From NCBI GenBank assembly GCA_946407715.1, contig CAMJPH010000021.1:1-33890 (forward strand): 33,890 nt of DNA, in the 5' to 3' direction. The position numbers were made by a program, and so were the translations under genes. This document shows positions 8,443-16,438 of the stretch, one piece after another. Numbering within the stretch: position 1 is the first letter of the stretch; every line of letters begins with the position of its first letter. A model generated the notes under the pieces. That model did not search any database and was not told where the DNA came from. It saw nothing but the letters and a program-made list of their open reading frames with translations. The stretch is from an uncultured Bacteroidales bacterium (GTDB lineage Bacteria; Bacteroidota; Bacteroidia; Bacteroidales; WCHB1-69).

Positions 8443-10872
8443 ATGCCTATGCAATACCCGCTGATATCCGAATATATCAACTCCATTTTGAACGCGGAGG
8501 ACAACTTCGCGACGATGACCGAACTGCGGCCTGTGCTCCATGACGACGGGACTCCCGTGATGAGCAGCGGGAACTTCGCCGTGGTCTTCAAGATGAAGGA
8601 CGAGCGGGATGGGAAACTCTACGCCGTCAAGTGTTTCACACGTGAGCAAGAGGAGCGTGCTGAGAACTATCGCATGATTGCGGAAGAGTTGGGCAAGGTC
8701 TCCTCACCGTATATCACCCCCGTCAAGTGGTTGGATGGTGAACTGTTTGTGGACACCACTCAGACGGACGAGACCGAATTTCCTGTTCTGCTAATGGACT
8801 GGATTGAGGGGCCTACCCTCTCCGCTTTTTTGCAATCCATTGCCGACCAGCTGAAAGCGGGAAAGGTATTCAAGGACAACGAGTACGAGATGTTTGAGTT
8901 GCGTTGTCTTCCAGCGAACTTCCTGCGAATGGTTTCCTGGCTGCTCAAGCAGCCTTTTGCTCATGGTGATTTGAAGCCCGACAACATCATCGTTCAGGAG
9001 GACGGTTACTGCGTTCTGGTGGACTATGACGGGATGTATGTCCCCGCCATGCAGGGGATGCCCCAAACCTGCATGGGCACACCCAACTTCACGCACCCGT
9101 CCCAAGCGGAACACACCCTTAACAAAGATATAGACAGCTACGCCATATCCGTTATTGCCCTTTCACTTCAAGCCTTCGCACTAAGACCCGGTATGATTGG
9201 TGAAAACCCCGATTTCTGTGTCATCACTAAACAACAAGCGTTGAAACTTCATACAGTTAGTCTGTTGGACGATGAGGATTTGATGGCAGACAACAACATT
9301 CAAGAGCTTCTATCGCTTTTCTTGCACACGTTGTCCCAAAACAAGCTGGATGCTGACTATTTTGACAAAGCCGTCGCGGATGTTCTTGTGCCAAAGGACT
9401 TTGACATATATAACACGGAGGTTATAGATGAGGATTTGGAGAACTGTTATGAAGACAGGTTTAACGTAAGGTACAGTTTAGATGGAAGAAGATTATTAGG
9501 AAATAGAAATTTCCACACAGGATCATCCTACAGAATCCGAGAAGGTGTATTGTCTGTATGTTCTCGTGCGTTACAGCCTAAAAACACGCCATCAGATGAG
9601 CTTAAAAGAATTTCTCTTCCAGACTCAGTCCAATCCATTGGAGGTGTTGCTTTCGCCAACAATGACGATTTGACTATTTGCAATATCCCTCAATCAGTCA
9701 TTTATATTGATGATAACAATCCTTGGGGTGGTTGCTTCAACATAAAGAAGATGAGTTGCAACTCTAAACACTTTACTATAGAAGATGGATTATTATACTC
9801 GGCTGATCACAGAATTGTATATGGACTCATTTATTTCCATTCAGACATCATTATTGACAAAAGGGCAAAAATAATTTCCTCGAACGCCTTTTGGTCAAAC
9901 AGACCAAACTGCGAATTCATAATCAAAACAGTCAATTTTAACAACATCGAAGAAATTGGGGACAAGGCTTTTTTGTCGTGTAAGTCAATTGAAACTGTTA
10001 ACCTAAGCGAAGTAAAAAAAATAGGCGAATGGGCATTCTCTGATTGTACATCCCTTCGATTTATAATGTTGTCGTCACAATTATCAACAATCAAGAAAAT
10101 GACATTTTGGGATTGCCGTTCGCTTCAACACATCGTAATACCTAATTCGACAACAACTATCGAAAATGGTGCTTTCGGGTTTTGTGAATCGCTTCTAGAC
10201 ATCACAATTCCTGATTCTGTAACCACAATTGGAGATGGTGCTTTTCTGCATTGCGTCTCGCTCCAAAACATCACAATACCCGACTCTGTAACATCTATCG
10301 GAAGATCAGCATTTAACAATTGTAAACGTCTGACAAACATTGAAGTATCTGTAAATAACAGCCACTATTCTTCGCTTGATGGGGTCCTCTTCAACAAAGA
10401 CCGAACAAAATTAATATCATTTCCTCAAGGAAAGGAAAAAAAATCTTACGAAATACCATCATCTGTAACGATTGTTGGATACTGTGCTTTCGCAGGTTGT
10501 GTATCACTTCAAAGCATTACAATACCAAGTTCTGTAACGACCATTGAAGAGGATGCCTTCGCAAATTGTAAATCGTTTCAAAACATCACGATACCAAATT
10601 CTGTAACAACCATTGAAGAGGATGCTTTCGCATGTTGTAAATCACTACAAGACATCACGATACCTAATTCCACAAAAAGTATTGGAGAATTTGCTTTTGC
10701 CGGTTGTGAATTGCTTAAAAGCATTACGATACTCAATCCCAGCACAAACATCGGGAACAATGCATTTCGCTGGTGCAACTCGATTAATAAAATATATGTT
10801 CCACATAACTGCATAGATCAATTTAAGACGATACTACCTGATTACAGACAAATAATCGCGCCTATTTCGTAA
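8443..10872 (+). CDS. Second protein kinase with BspA-type leucine-rich repeats
   Basis: 809 residues from the ATG at 8443; a second ATG at 8449 aligns with the start of the paralogue at 7177. The kinase domain (1-245) has SGNFAVVFK (42-50), AVKCF (K63), HGDLKPDN (174-181) and VDYDGMYVPAM (D194/D196), all shared with the leftward paralogue. From about 390 on there are about 12 LRR_5 repeats of 23 residues, the clearest being two tandem blocks of three 69-bp units at 10120-10326 and 10504-10710. It has no signal peptide, so it is cytoplasmic. The kinase part is visibly richer in G+C than the AT-rich LRR part, suggesting a mosaic origin. It heads the rightward operon. In that context the natural reading is a sensor kinase opposed by the PP2C four genes downstream. 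Confidence 0.87.
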   Translation: MPMQYPLISEYINSILNAEDNFATMTELRPVLHDDGTPVMSSGNFAVVFKMKDERDGKLYAVKCFTREQEERAENYRMIAEELGKVSSPYITPVKWLDGELFVDTTQTDETEFPVLLMDWIEGPTLSAFLQSIADQLKAGKVFKDNEYEMFELRCLPANFLRMVSWLLKQPFAHGDLKPDNIIVQEDGYCVLVDYDGMYVPAMQGMPQTCMGTPNFTHPSQAEHTLNKDIDSYAISVIALSLQAFALRPGMIGENPDFCVITKQQALKLHTVSLLDDEDLMADNNIQELLSLFLHTLSQNKLDADYFDKAVADVLVPKDFDIYNTEVIDEDLENCYEDRFNVRYSLDGRRLLGNRNFHTGSSYRIREGVLSVCSRALQPKNTPSDELKRISLPDSVQSIGGVAFANNDDLTICNIPQSVIYIDDNNPWGGCFNIKKMSCNSKHFTIEDGLLYSADHRIVYGLIYFHSDIIIDKRAKIISSNAFWSNRPNCEFIIKTVNFNNIEEIGDKAFLSCKSIETVNLSEVKKIGEWAFSDCTSLRFIMLSSQLSTIKKMTFWDCRSLQHIVIPNSTTTIENGAFGFCESLLDITIPDSVTTIGDGAFLHCVSLQNITIPDSVTSIGRSAFNNCKRLTNIEVSVNNSHYSSLDGVLFNKDRTKLISFPQGKEKKSYEIPSSVTIVGYCAFAGCVSLQSITIPSSVTTIEEDAFANCKSFQNITIPNSVTTIEEDAFACCKSLQDITIPNSTKSIGEFAFAGCELLKSITILNPSTNIGNNAFRWCNSINKIYVPHNCIDQFKTILPDYRQIIAPIS
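10120..10326 (+). repeat. Three 69-bp LRR-coding tandem units
   Basis: Each unit encodes a 23-residue repeat of the form SLxxITIPxSxTTIxxGAFxxC. A second similar block lies at 10504-10710. Nucleotide similarity between units is high enough to allow recombination. Confidence 0.75.
10504..10710 (+). repeat. Three further 69-bp LRR-coding tandem units
   Basis: Units two and one share nearly the same 40-bp stretch encoding SVTTIEEDAFA. The block is separated from the first one by a longer, non-canonical repeat that includes YSSLDGVLFNKD. Confidence 0.75.
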
Positions 10873-10894
10873 AAATTTTTAAACAATCGCCTTT

Positions 10895-11512
10895 ATGATA
10901 ATACATCCTAGACATCCTATTCGAGCCACAATAGATGACACTTATTATTTTCTTTCTTCAATAATTAAAAGATTCCCCTCTTTGCTTAACGATTGGATGG
11001 CAGAGCAAGAACAAGAGGTCGAGACTCTTGCCAAAGAGTTTTCGGAGGGTGATCCTGAAGTTTATCTGTCAACCTATCAATCTCAAATACAACGAATAGA
11101 TCCCTGTTATTACGAGATAGAATTATTTAACCAATCCATGCTAATAATGACATATTCTTACTATGAATCAACAATTTACAGGTTTGCCAAAGAAACAGGA
11201 TCAGATAATAGGCCAAGTTGCATCGCTGAAAAAGAGGGTTCCTCTTTAGATGAAGAATCGTTAAAAGTCTCTTCTTATCTATTTGAAACCATTCGCCCCT
11301 TGAGAAACGAGTTGTGTCATAACAACAATGGAACGTTATTTGTAGAGGCAACCGTAAGTGAAAGATCAAATATTCTAGAATTAGTAAGAAAAGGGATTCT
11401 TTCAATTAACGATGAAAAAATCATCATATCAGATAGTTCCTTCATTTTGCAAACATTAGAAACAGAACACAAATTGTTATGTAACCTTGCTGACATTTGC
11501 GGATACAAATAG
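10895..11512 (+). CDS. HEPN-like protein, putative ribonuclease
   Basis: A 205-residue all-helical protein, 22 bp after the kinase-LRR gene. The segment ETIRPLRNELCHNNN contains R137-N138-x3-H142, the Rx4-6H motif with a polar residue after Arg that marks catalytic HEPN RNases. An earlier Tyr-rich helix (MLIMTYSYYESTIYRF, about 82-97) is also typical of large HEPN families of the RiboL-PSP/MAE_28990 type. HEPN nucleases are frequent toxins or effectors in abortive infection and toxin-antitoxin loci and usually act as dimers. The assignment rests on this motif and the helical pattern, so it could instead be an inactive HEPN partner. No dedicated antitoxin adjoins it apart from the kinase. Confidence 0.6.
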   Translation: MIIHPRHPIRATIDDTYYFLSSIIKRFPSLLNDWMAEQEQEVETLAKEFSEGDPEVYLSTYQSQIQRIDPCYYEIELFNQSMLIMTYSYYESTIYRFAKETGSDNRPSCIAEKEGSSLDEESLKVSSYLFETIRPLRNELCHNNNGTLFVEATVSERSNILELVRKGILSINDEKIIISDSSFILQTLETEHKLLCNLADICGYK

Positions 11513-11519
11513 TATAAAC

Positions 11520-12110
11520 ATGATATTTATAGCCGACAAACGAACAAAACCTGAAACGCTGCTGAAGTCGCACCCTGATGCCATCCTCGCCGATGTCACC
11601 AGCAAGGCGAAAGACGGTCTGGTGAAGCTGAGCCCATTCTATCCTCATGGCGGCATACCAGTGCCCTTCAGCGAAGGATACACGGCCACGTGTGTGGAGG
11701 CCGTATGGCAAGGATTGAAGGTATTTGAGACTTGCGATGTAGATGTCTCGCTCTTTGAGAATGACACCATGCGGAACATCAAACGCACCACGCGCAAATA
11801 CGGTAAACCGCTCGGTCACCGCAAAGGCGTACACGGTTCCGAACTGCTGGACTATATTGAGGCTCGCAAGCAAATTTACATTCCCACTTACCGGTGGGTT
11901 CTGGAGAACAAAGTGGGCCACATCATCGACCGTCTGCGCGAGGCATCAAAAACCAAAACAATCATCCTGTTGGATTATGACACTAACGCTGACGTGGAAA
12001 ATCCGAAGAAACCGCTTTCCCATGCCTCCCTTATCAAAGCGTATGTGGAGAACACCTACCCATACAGTGAATGTGCCACTGAAGAGCCCCATCAATTGAA
12101 CCTTTTTTGA
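11520..12110 (+). CDS. NADAR-family protein, DarT1-associated antitoxin type
   Basis: 196 residues from the ATG at 11520, 7 bp after the HEPN stop. An upstream in-frame ATG at 11487 would overlap the HEPN gene and is less likely. Recognisable blocks are ADVTSKAKDGLVKLSPFYPH (24-43), GYTATCVEAVWQGLKVFE (53-70), IKRTTRKYGKPLGHRKG (87-103) and LLDYDTNADV (150-159). I recognise these from proteins annotated as DarT1-associated NADAR antitoxins. NADAR enzymes remove ADP-ribose from guanine in DNA and thereby neutralise DarT1 toxins. The gene directly precedes the DarT-like gene (17 bp between the stop and the ATG at 12128), as expected for an antitoxin-toxin pair. Recognition is from memory of the family, not a search. 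Confidence 0.75.
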   Translation: MIFIADKRTKPETLLKSHPDAILADVTSKAKDGLVKLSPFYPHGGIPVPFSEGYTATCVEAVWQGLKVFETCDVDVSLFENDTMRNIKRTTRKYGKPLGHRKGVHGSELLDYIEARKQIYIPTYRWVLENKVGHIIDRLREASKTKTIILLDYDTNADVENPKKPLSHASLIKAYVENTYPYSECATEEPHQLNLF

Positions 12111-12127
12111 ATCATAAAACCACCAAT

Positions 12128-13576
12128 ATGGAAAAGAAAAGCAATTGGCAATTGTTTCAAAACCTTCTGGTAAAAAACAACATCCAGAAATTGTACCATT
12201 TCACCGACCGCGAGAATCTCGACAGCATCATCCAACACGGCGGGCTTTACTCTTGGGCGGACTGCGACCAACGGGGAATATCCATCCCGAGACCAGGCGG
12301 CAGCGAGCAGTCGCGAAGTCTTGACCGAAGAGACAATCTGCACCACTTTGTGCGCGTCAGTTTCACCACCCAGCATCCGATGATGTATGTGGCCATGAAT
12401 GACGGGCGCATATCCAATCCTGTCATCCTCGAAATCGATCCTGAAGTGATATTTTGGCAAGGGTGCCAATACGCCGACAGAAACGCCACCAAAAACGGTG
12501 CACATGTGGGAAAAGAGTTGGATGATTTCCAGCGCATCCATTTCAGCACTATAAAAGCCAAAAAGCATTTTGACCTCACACCCGAGGAACAACCCTTCTT
12601 TCAAGCAGAAGTGTTGGTCCCCAATTTCATTCCGCTAAAATACATCACCAATGTAGGCAACTTTGGCATACCCATCCCGTCGAAGCCACAACAGCTGCAA
12701 AGCAAAGAGGCTTACACCGCGCAAATCACCCGCAGCACGCCCACCGCTTTCATTTTCCTGGTGGACCAATCCGTTTCCATGCGCAACAAAACCGTTTTGC
12801 ACGGAGAAGAAATGACGTTGGCGGAAGCGGTATCCCGCATCGTCAACAACCAAATCAACGAATTAGTGCTACGCTGCATCAAGACCAATGAAGTCCGCCA
12901 TTATTACGATATCGCCATCATTGGTTACGGAAGCCGCGTATATAGTGGCTGGAACGGCAATTTGGAAGGACGGTTCTTCGTCTCCCCGCAGGAAATTAAA
13001 GACAATCCTTATCGGAAAATCATCACCCGTGAGGAAGTTAGAACGAGAAAAGGCCTATCTGTCAAGGAGGTGGAAAAAACACAATGGTTGCAAGCCCGTT
13101 GTGACGGAAGCAGAACAAACATGTATGCCGCTTTCCAGAAGGCAAAATCCCTGTTGGAAGAATGGATTGAAGACAAGCACGACAAAGACTGCTATCCGCC
13201 AACCATCATCAATATTACAGATGGCGCCTTCAACGATGCGACTGCCGATGCAATGCAACAAATGGCTAACGAATTGAAGTCAATGTTCACCAACGATGGC
13301 AACGTGCTGCTATTCAATATTCACATATCCTCGAATAGTGCCAACAGTGTGACATTCCCAATCAGCAAACAAGAACTTGTCGGAGATTCGATCGGAGCCA
13401 ACCTCTTTGACATGTCCAGTCTGCTGCCTGCTCGCTATAACGCTGACATATCAAAGGTGCGAAAAGAGGACAATGACAAAGTACGCCATGTGGCGATGGC
13501 TCAAAACGCGGACATGTCCACACTAATTCAACTGATGGACATCGGAACCCCCACCAATATCAGTCAGAACAAATGA
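12128..13576 (+). CDS. DarT-like DNA ADP-ribosyltransferase fused to a VWA domain
   Basis: 482 residues from the ATG at 12128. Residues 10-180 match the DarT (DUF4433) pattern: KLYHFTDRENLDSIIQHGGL (21-40), HHFVRVSFTTQHPMMYVA (72-89), NPVILEIDPEVIFW (97-110) and FFQAEVLVPNFIPLKYI (157-173), with E161 in the position of the catalytic Glu. DarT enzymes attach ADP-ribose from NAD+ to DNA bases and block replication; the DarT1 branch is paired with NADAR. Residues 205-410 are a von Willebrand A domain with an apparently complete MIDAS: DQSVS (213-217), SRTN (T330) and ITDGAF (D365). The VWA fold resembles those in kinase/PP2C/VWA (TerY-P-type) operons. The stop overlaps the PP2C start by 4 bp (ATGA). 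I know of no described DarT with a VWA tail. Confidence 0.8.
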   Translation: MEKKSNWQLFQNLLVKNNIQKLYHFTDRENLDSIIQHGGLYSWADCDQRGISIPRPGGSEQSRSLDRRDNLHHFVRVSFTTQHPMMYVAMNDGRISNPVILEIDPEVIFWQGCQYADRNATKNGAHVGKELDDFQRIHFSTIKAKKHFDLTPEEQPFFQAEVLVPNFIPLKYITNVGNFGIPIPSKPQQLQSKEAYTAQITRSTPTAFIFLVDQSVSMRNKTVLHGEEMTLAEAVSRIVNNQINELVLRCIKTNEVRHYYDIAIIGYGSRVYSGWNGNLEGRFFVSPQEIKDNPYRKIITREEVRTRKGLSVKEVEKTQWLQARCDGSRTNMYAAFQKAKSLLEEWIEDKHDKDCYPPTIINITDGAFNDATADAMQQMANELKSMFTNDGNVLLFNIHISSNSANSVTFPISKQELVGDSIGANLFDMSSLLPARYNADISKVRKEDNDKVRHVAMAQNADMSTLIQLMDIGTPTNISQNK

Positions 13577-14373
13577 AAACACGCTGCATATCCATTGCGA
13601 AGCCCGAACTGGGTTCTATCAACGAAGATGCCGTTATCGCCAGACCGTCATGCATTGCCGTAGCCGATGGTGCCGGCGGAGGCGGAGTGTTTGCCGAGCG
13701 CTGGTCGCAATACCTGCTCAGTCAGTTGCCGGACACACCTATGGAAACATTTGCGCAACTCGACCAGTGGATTGACCGCATTTGGGAACCTTATTACAAT
13801 GAAAGTGAGGAACTTGCCAAGTCTATGGGTGGCGGAATGTTATTGAGCAAATTTTATGAAGAGGGATCTTTTTCAACATTAGCCGCGATTTGGCAAACAG
13901 ACAGGATCCATTGGGCCACATACGGCGACAGTGTGGCCTTCTGCTATCACTGGACAACACAGGAGTTGCAGTATTCTATCAGACACTTATCGGATTTCAC
14001 AAACGCCCCGTATCTTATCAGTTGCAAAGACCCGTTAGACTCGAAAGGCTTTGCTTCTGGTTCATTCGATTGTTCCGAAGATGCGCTATACTTTGTCGCA
14101 AGCGACGCCCTCGCTCACTATATTCTGATGATGTATATGGTTTCACATCCCAACCGTTTCAAAGACGAGCTTGACACAGTTCTTCATTCACACACCCGGA
14201 ACAGCACCTACGTGAGAAGTGCATTGTCCATTGCCAGACCCGATTTCAATGCCACGCTATCCAAGCTGTTGACTTGCATCGGCCACCGGCACAATTTTGC
14301 TCGCCACCTTGACAAAGTTAGAAGGCAGAGTTTGTTGGCTTTGGATGACTATTCGATTGGGGTGATGCAATGA
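13573..14373 (+). CDS. PP2C-type Ser/Thr protein phosphatase
   Basis: 266 residues. PP2C metal-binding and structural motifs occur in order: NEDAV (17-21), VADGAGGGG (30-38), STLAA (about 100), TYGDSVAF (about 116), VASDALAHY (about 175) and a final DDYSIGV (about 258). The family dephosphorylates phosphoserine/threonine proteins with two Mn/Mg ions. There is no membrane segment. Translational coupling to the DarT-VWA gene through ATGA means the two are made together. The obvious partner substrate is one or both kinase-LRR proteins or the VWA protein. It is the last gene of the rightward operon. Confidence 0.85.
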   Translation: MKTRCISIAKPELGSINEDAVIARPSCIAVADGAGGGGVFAERWSQYLLSQLPDTPMETFAQLDQWIDRIWEPYYNESEELAKSMGGGMLLSKFYEEGSFSTLAAIWQTDRIHWATYGDSVAFCYHWTTQELQYSIRHLSDFTNAPYLISCKDPLDSKGFASGSFDCSEDALYFVASDALAHYILMMYMVSHPNRFKDELDTVLHSHTRNSTYVRSALSIARPDFNATLSKLLTCIGHRHNFARHLDKVRRQSLLALDDYSIGVMQ

Positions 14374-14439
14374 ACATTTGACAATCTATTTCGGCTCCCT
14401 GCCCTCTCGAATCCATCATTTTCACGTCACCGCAATCGT

Positions 14440-15065
14440 CATTCCGTTTGGCCACCCTCCCCTACCGGAAACAACCCGCATTTCCGAAAACCACCGCACC
14501 AACGTTAAAGCGATGCCTTGACCGGCCAAACGGAAACTCGGACTCGCAAGGGCAGGAGGCAACGGTGCGCGATCAACCCGCAAGAGCAGAGCAAAACGAA
14601 AAGGGACGCCACCCGCCAACGCACGCCCTGGCGGGTACGAGATTCCGTTTTGCCATCCTGTCCTGACGAGCCACCACGTGCCTTGACGATGACGACCGCC
14701 CTCGCGATCCAACGCCTCCCTCTTTCGGCAAAACGGAATGGTGCTTGGGCTGCCCGCTAGTGCAGTGCGCATCGCAACCCGCACAACCCGCGAGCGCAAG
14801 GACAACCGATCAACCGTGTCACCCGCAAGCGCAAGCGGAAACGAACAGCAAATGCACCATTCCGTTTGGCCACCCTCCTCTACCGGAAACTGATCAATGT
14901 ACAATGAACAATGTACAATGTACAAAACGGGGAACCGGACTTTATCAAGTTAACCGACACCAATCCCGTTTCCCCCGGCATTCTTAATTGAAAAATCACT
15001 TGTTTTTAACGGAAGATGGCTTCGGAGCTTCAATACATGGAATCAGGCCTCGGCCAAACGGAACC
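14440..15065. repeat. Six copies of a short repeat (core TTCCGTTT-GCC) in alternating orientation
   Basis: Plus-strand copies begin at 14440, 14641 and 14854. Minus-strand copies are at 14524-14537, 14727-14744 and 15052-15065. The order is strictly + - + - + -. The copies at 14440-14472 and 14858-14890 match over 33 bp with one mismatch. GCACCATTCCGTTT at 14854 is the exact reverse complement of 14731-14744. This could be three decayed inverted-repeat (MITE-like) units. Confidence 0.65.
14895..14922. repeat. Heptamer tandem repeat (CAATGTA x4)
   Basis: Four 7-bp units: CAATGTA, CAATGAA, CAATGTA, CAATGTA. Confidence 0.75.
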
Positions 15066-15213
15066 ACTGACCCGCAAAGGTCAAAGATCATCGAAATTCA
15101 GGTCTTAAATTTTAACAATCAACAAAACAAATTGTAAAAAAAAGTTACAACTATTTGATTTTCAGAAGCAACAAAAATCACGCAAAACCCTTGACAAACG
15201 ATATCTTTTGTTG

Positions 15214-15221
15214 TATATTTG
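15214..15221 (+). promoter_or_regulatory. Promoter -7 box for the RhuM gene
   Basis: TATATTTG matches TAnnTTTG. A TTGACA-like element lies about 18 bp upstream at 15191. It overlaps the alternative in-frame TTG at 15219, so the ATG at 15261 is the likely start. Confidence 0.65.
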
Positions 15222-15260
15222 CAACGTAAATTCTGTAACCACAAAACAAAAAGACTCATT

Positions 15261-16130
15261 ATGGAAGAAAACAAATCCTTGGCACAAAACGGAGAAATCA
15301 TCCTATACCAACCCGACAACAGCATCCGGCTGGAGGTGCGGATGGAGGAGGACACGGTGTGGCTCAACCGCCAGCAAATGGCAAGACTATTCGACAGAGA
15401 CGTAAAAACAATAGGCAAACATATCAACAATGCCCTAAAAGAAGAATTAAGTGATTATCCAGTTATCGCAAAATTTGCGACAACTGCCAGCGATGGCAAG
15501 ACATATCAAGTGGATTACTATAACCTTGATGTGATTCTATCGGTTGGATACCGTGTTAAATCAAAACGCGGTATTGAATTCAGACGATGGGCAAACTCAA
15601 TCTTAAAAGAGTATCTTTTACGAGGGTACACCATCAATCAACATCTCCAACAAATGGAGCAACGAATTGACGGAAAGCTACAAGAACATTCTATACAGAT
15701 TCACTCTCTCCAAGACAAGGTTGATTTTTTCGTGCGCACCGCCCTGCCGCCGGTCGAGGGTGTCTTCTTCGATGGACAAATTTTCGACGCCTACGTCTTC
15801 GCGGCGGACCTTATCCGGTCGGCACAGAGACGCATCATCCTCATCGACAACTACATCGACGACTCGGTGCTGCTGACGCTGGCAAAGCGGAAGGAGGGTG
15901 TGGCAGCGGAGATTGTCACAAGACACGTCACGGAAACGCTTACCCTCGATCTCGAACGACACAACCGGCAATACCCGCCCGTCAGTGTTCGGGAGTGCGA
16001 CCGCTACCACGACCGCTTCCTCATCCTCGACGACACCGTCTATCACCTCGGTGCCTCCCTCAAAGACTTGGGGAAGAAGCTGTTCGCGTTCAGTAGGATG
16101 GGGATTTCTGCTGACGAGGTGTTGTCGTGA
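15261..16130 (+). CDS. RhuM-family protein with phospholipase-D-like C-terminal domain
   Basis: 289 residues. The N-terminal 120 residues fit the virulence RhuM family: GEIILYQPDNSIRLEVRMEE, then TVWLNRQQMARLFDRDVKTI (a helix-turn-helix-like stretch), YYNLDVILSVGYRVKSKRG (87-104) and FRRWANSILKEYL. A helical linker of about 40 residues follows. Residues 165-289 contain IILIDNYIDDSV and a variant HKD-like motif HDRFLILDD (H250, R252, D257) followed by YHLGASLKDLGKK, as in PLD-like domains appended to RhuM proteins. RhuM proteins are common in accessory and defence-rich islands. The biochemical role is not established. It has its own promoter and stands alone. Confidence 0.75.
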   Translation: MEENKSLAQNGEIILYQPDNSIRLEVRMEEDTVWLNRQQMARLFDRDVKTIGKHINNALKEELSDYPVIAKFATTASDGKTYQVDYYNLDVILSVGYRVKSKRGIEFRRWANSILKEYLLRGYTINQHLQQMEQRIDGKLQEHSIQIHSLQDKVDFFVRTALPPVEGVFFDGQIFDAYVFAADLIRSAQRRIILIDNYIDDSVLLTLAKRKEGVAAEIVTRHVTETLTLDLERHNRQYPPVSVRECDRYHDRFLILDDTVYHLGASLKDLGKKLFAFSRMGISADEVLS

Positions 16131-16149
16131 GGCGACTGAAGCTGTCTTA

Positions 16150-16431
16150 GTAGCGTGTCTCCGACACGCACTCCTGCGTACCGTCCCCCTACCCCACACT
16201 GCGGCTGTCGCCTTTTGTGGGGTCACTAAGATGGCGTGCCGGCACGCGCGCGCCCACATACGGGCATCGGATTACGAACATAGGTTAATGAGACAGTCCT
16301 CCAACTGCGGGACGCAGTTGGCTCCATATACAAAGACGGGACACCCGAAGATGTCCCGTCTTTATTGCGATTGCAGAGACGCACGGTTGTGCGTCGTTTG
16401 TCGTAGTGACGCGCCAACGGCACGTCTCTAC
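16150..16431. repeat. Cluster of short palindromes between convergent genes
   Basis: Perfect stems lie at 16153-16169 (GCGTGTC...GACACGC), 16234-16247 (GCGTGCCGGCACGC), 16301-16321 (CCAACTGC...GCAGTTGG), 16332-16363 (terminator-like) and 16378-16395 (GACGCAC...GTGCGTC). An imperfect palindrome at 16403-16431 resembles one inside lpxB at 26603-26630. The 300 bp between the RhuM stop and the hppA stop hold nothing else. Confidence 0.7.
16332..16363. terminator. Bidirectional hairpin terminator candidate
   Basis: AAAGACGGGACA at 16332-16343 pairs perfectly with TGTCCCGTCTTT at 16352-16363 around an 8-nt loop. It lies between the convergent RhuM and hppA genes and has short A/T ends on both strands. 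Confidence 0.6.
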
Positions 16432-16438
16432 GAATTGA

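Larger units (their letters stand above)
14374..15213. other. Gene-free intergenic stretch with short dispersed repeats
   Basis: No convincing gene is seen. The first 700 bp are GC-rich with frequent ACCCGC and CGCAAG words and hold six copies of a TTCCGTTT-core repeat in alternating orientation, plus a heptamer array. The last 120 bp are AT-rich and lead into the RhuM promoter. The open frames on both strands here have low-complexity Arg/Pro/Ala-rich products and no start signals. Confidence 0.6.

Noticed and set aside
10120..10710. Regular 69-bp repeats as a CRISPR-like array
   Set aside because: The units are in-frame LRR codons with no unique spacers between them.
14422..14925. Minus-strand open frame of 167 codons
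   Set aside because: Its product is low-complexity and crosses the intergenic repeats. It has no recognisable family, promoter box or ribosome site.
14374..15260. Possible tRNA or structured RNA gene
   Set aside because: No cloverleaf, TTCGANNC loop or CCA-end pattern was seen here or in the other intergenic gaps.
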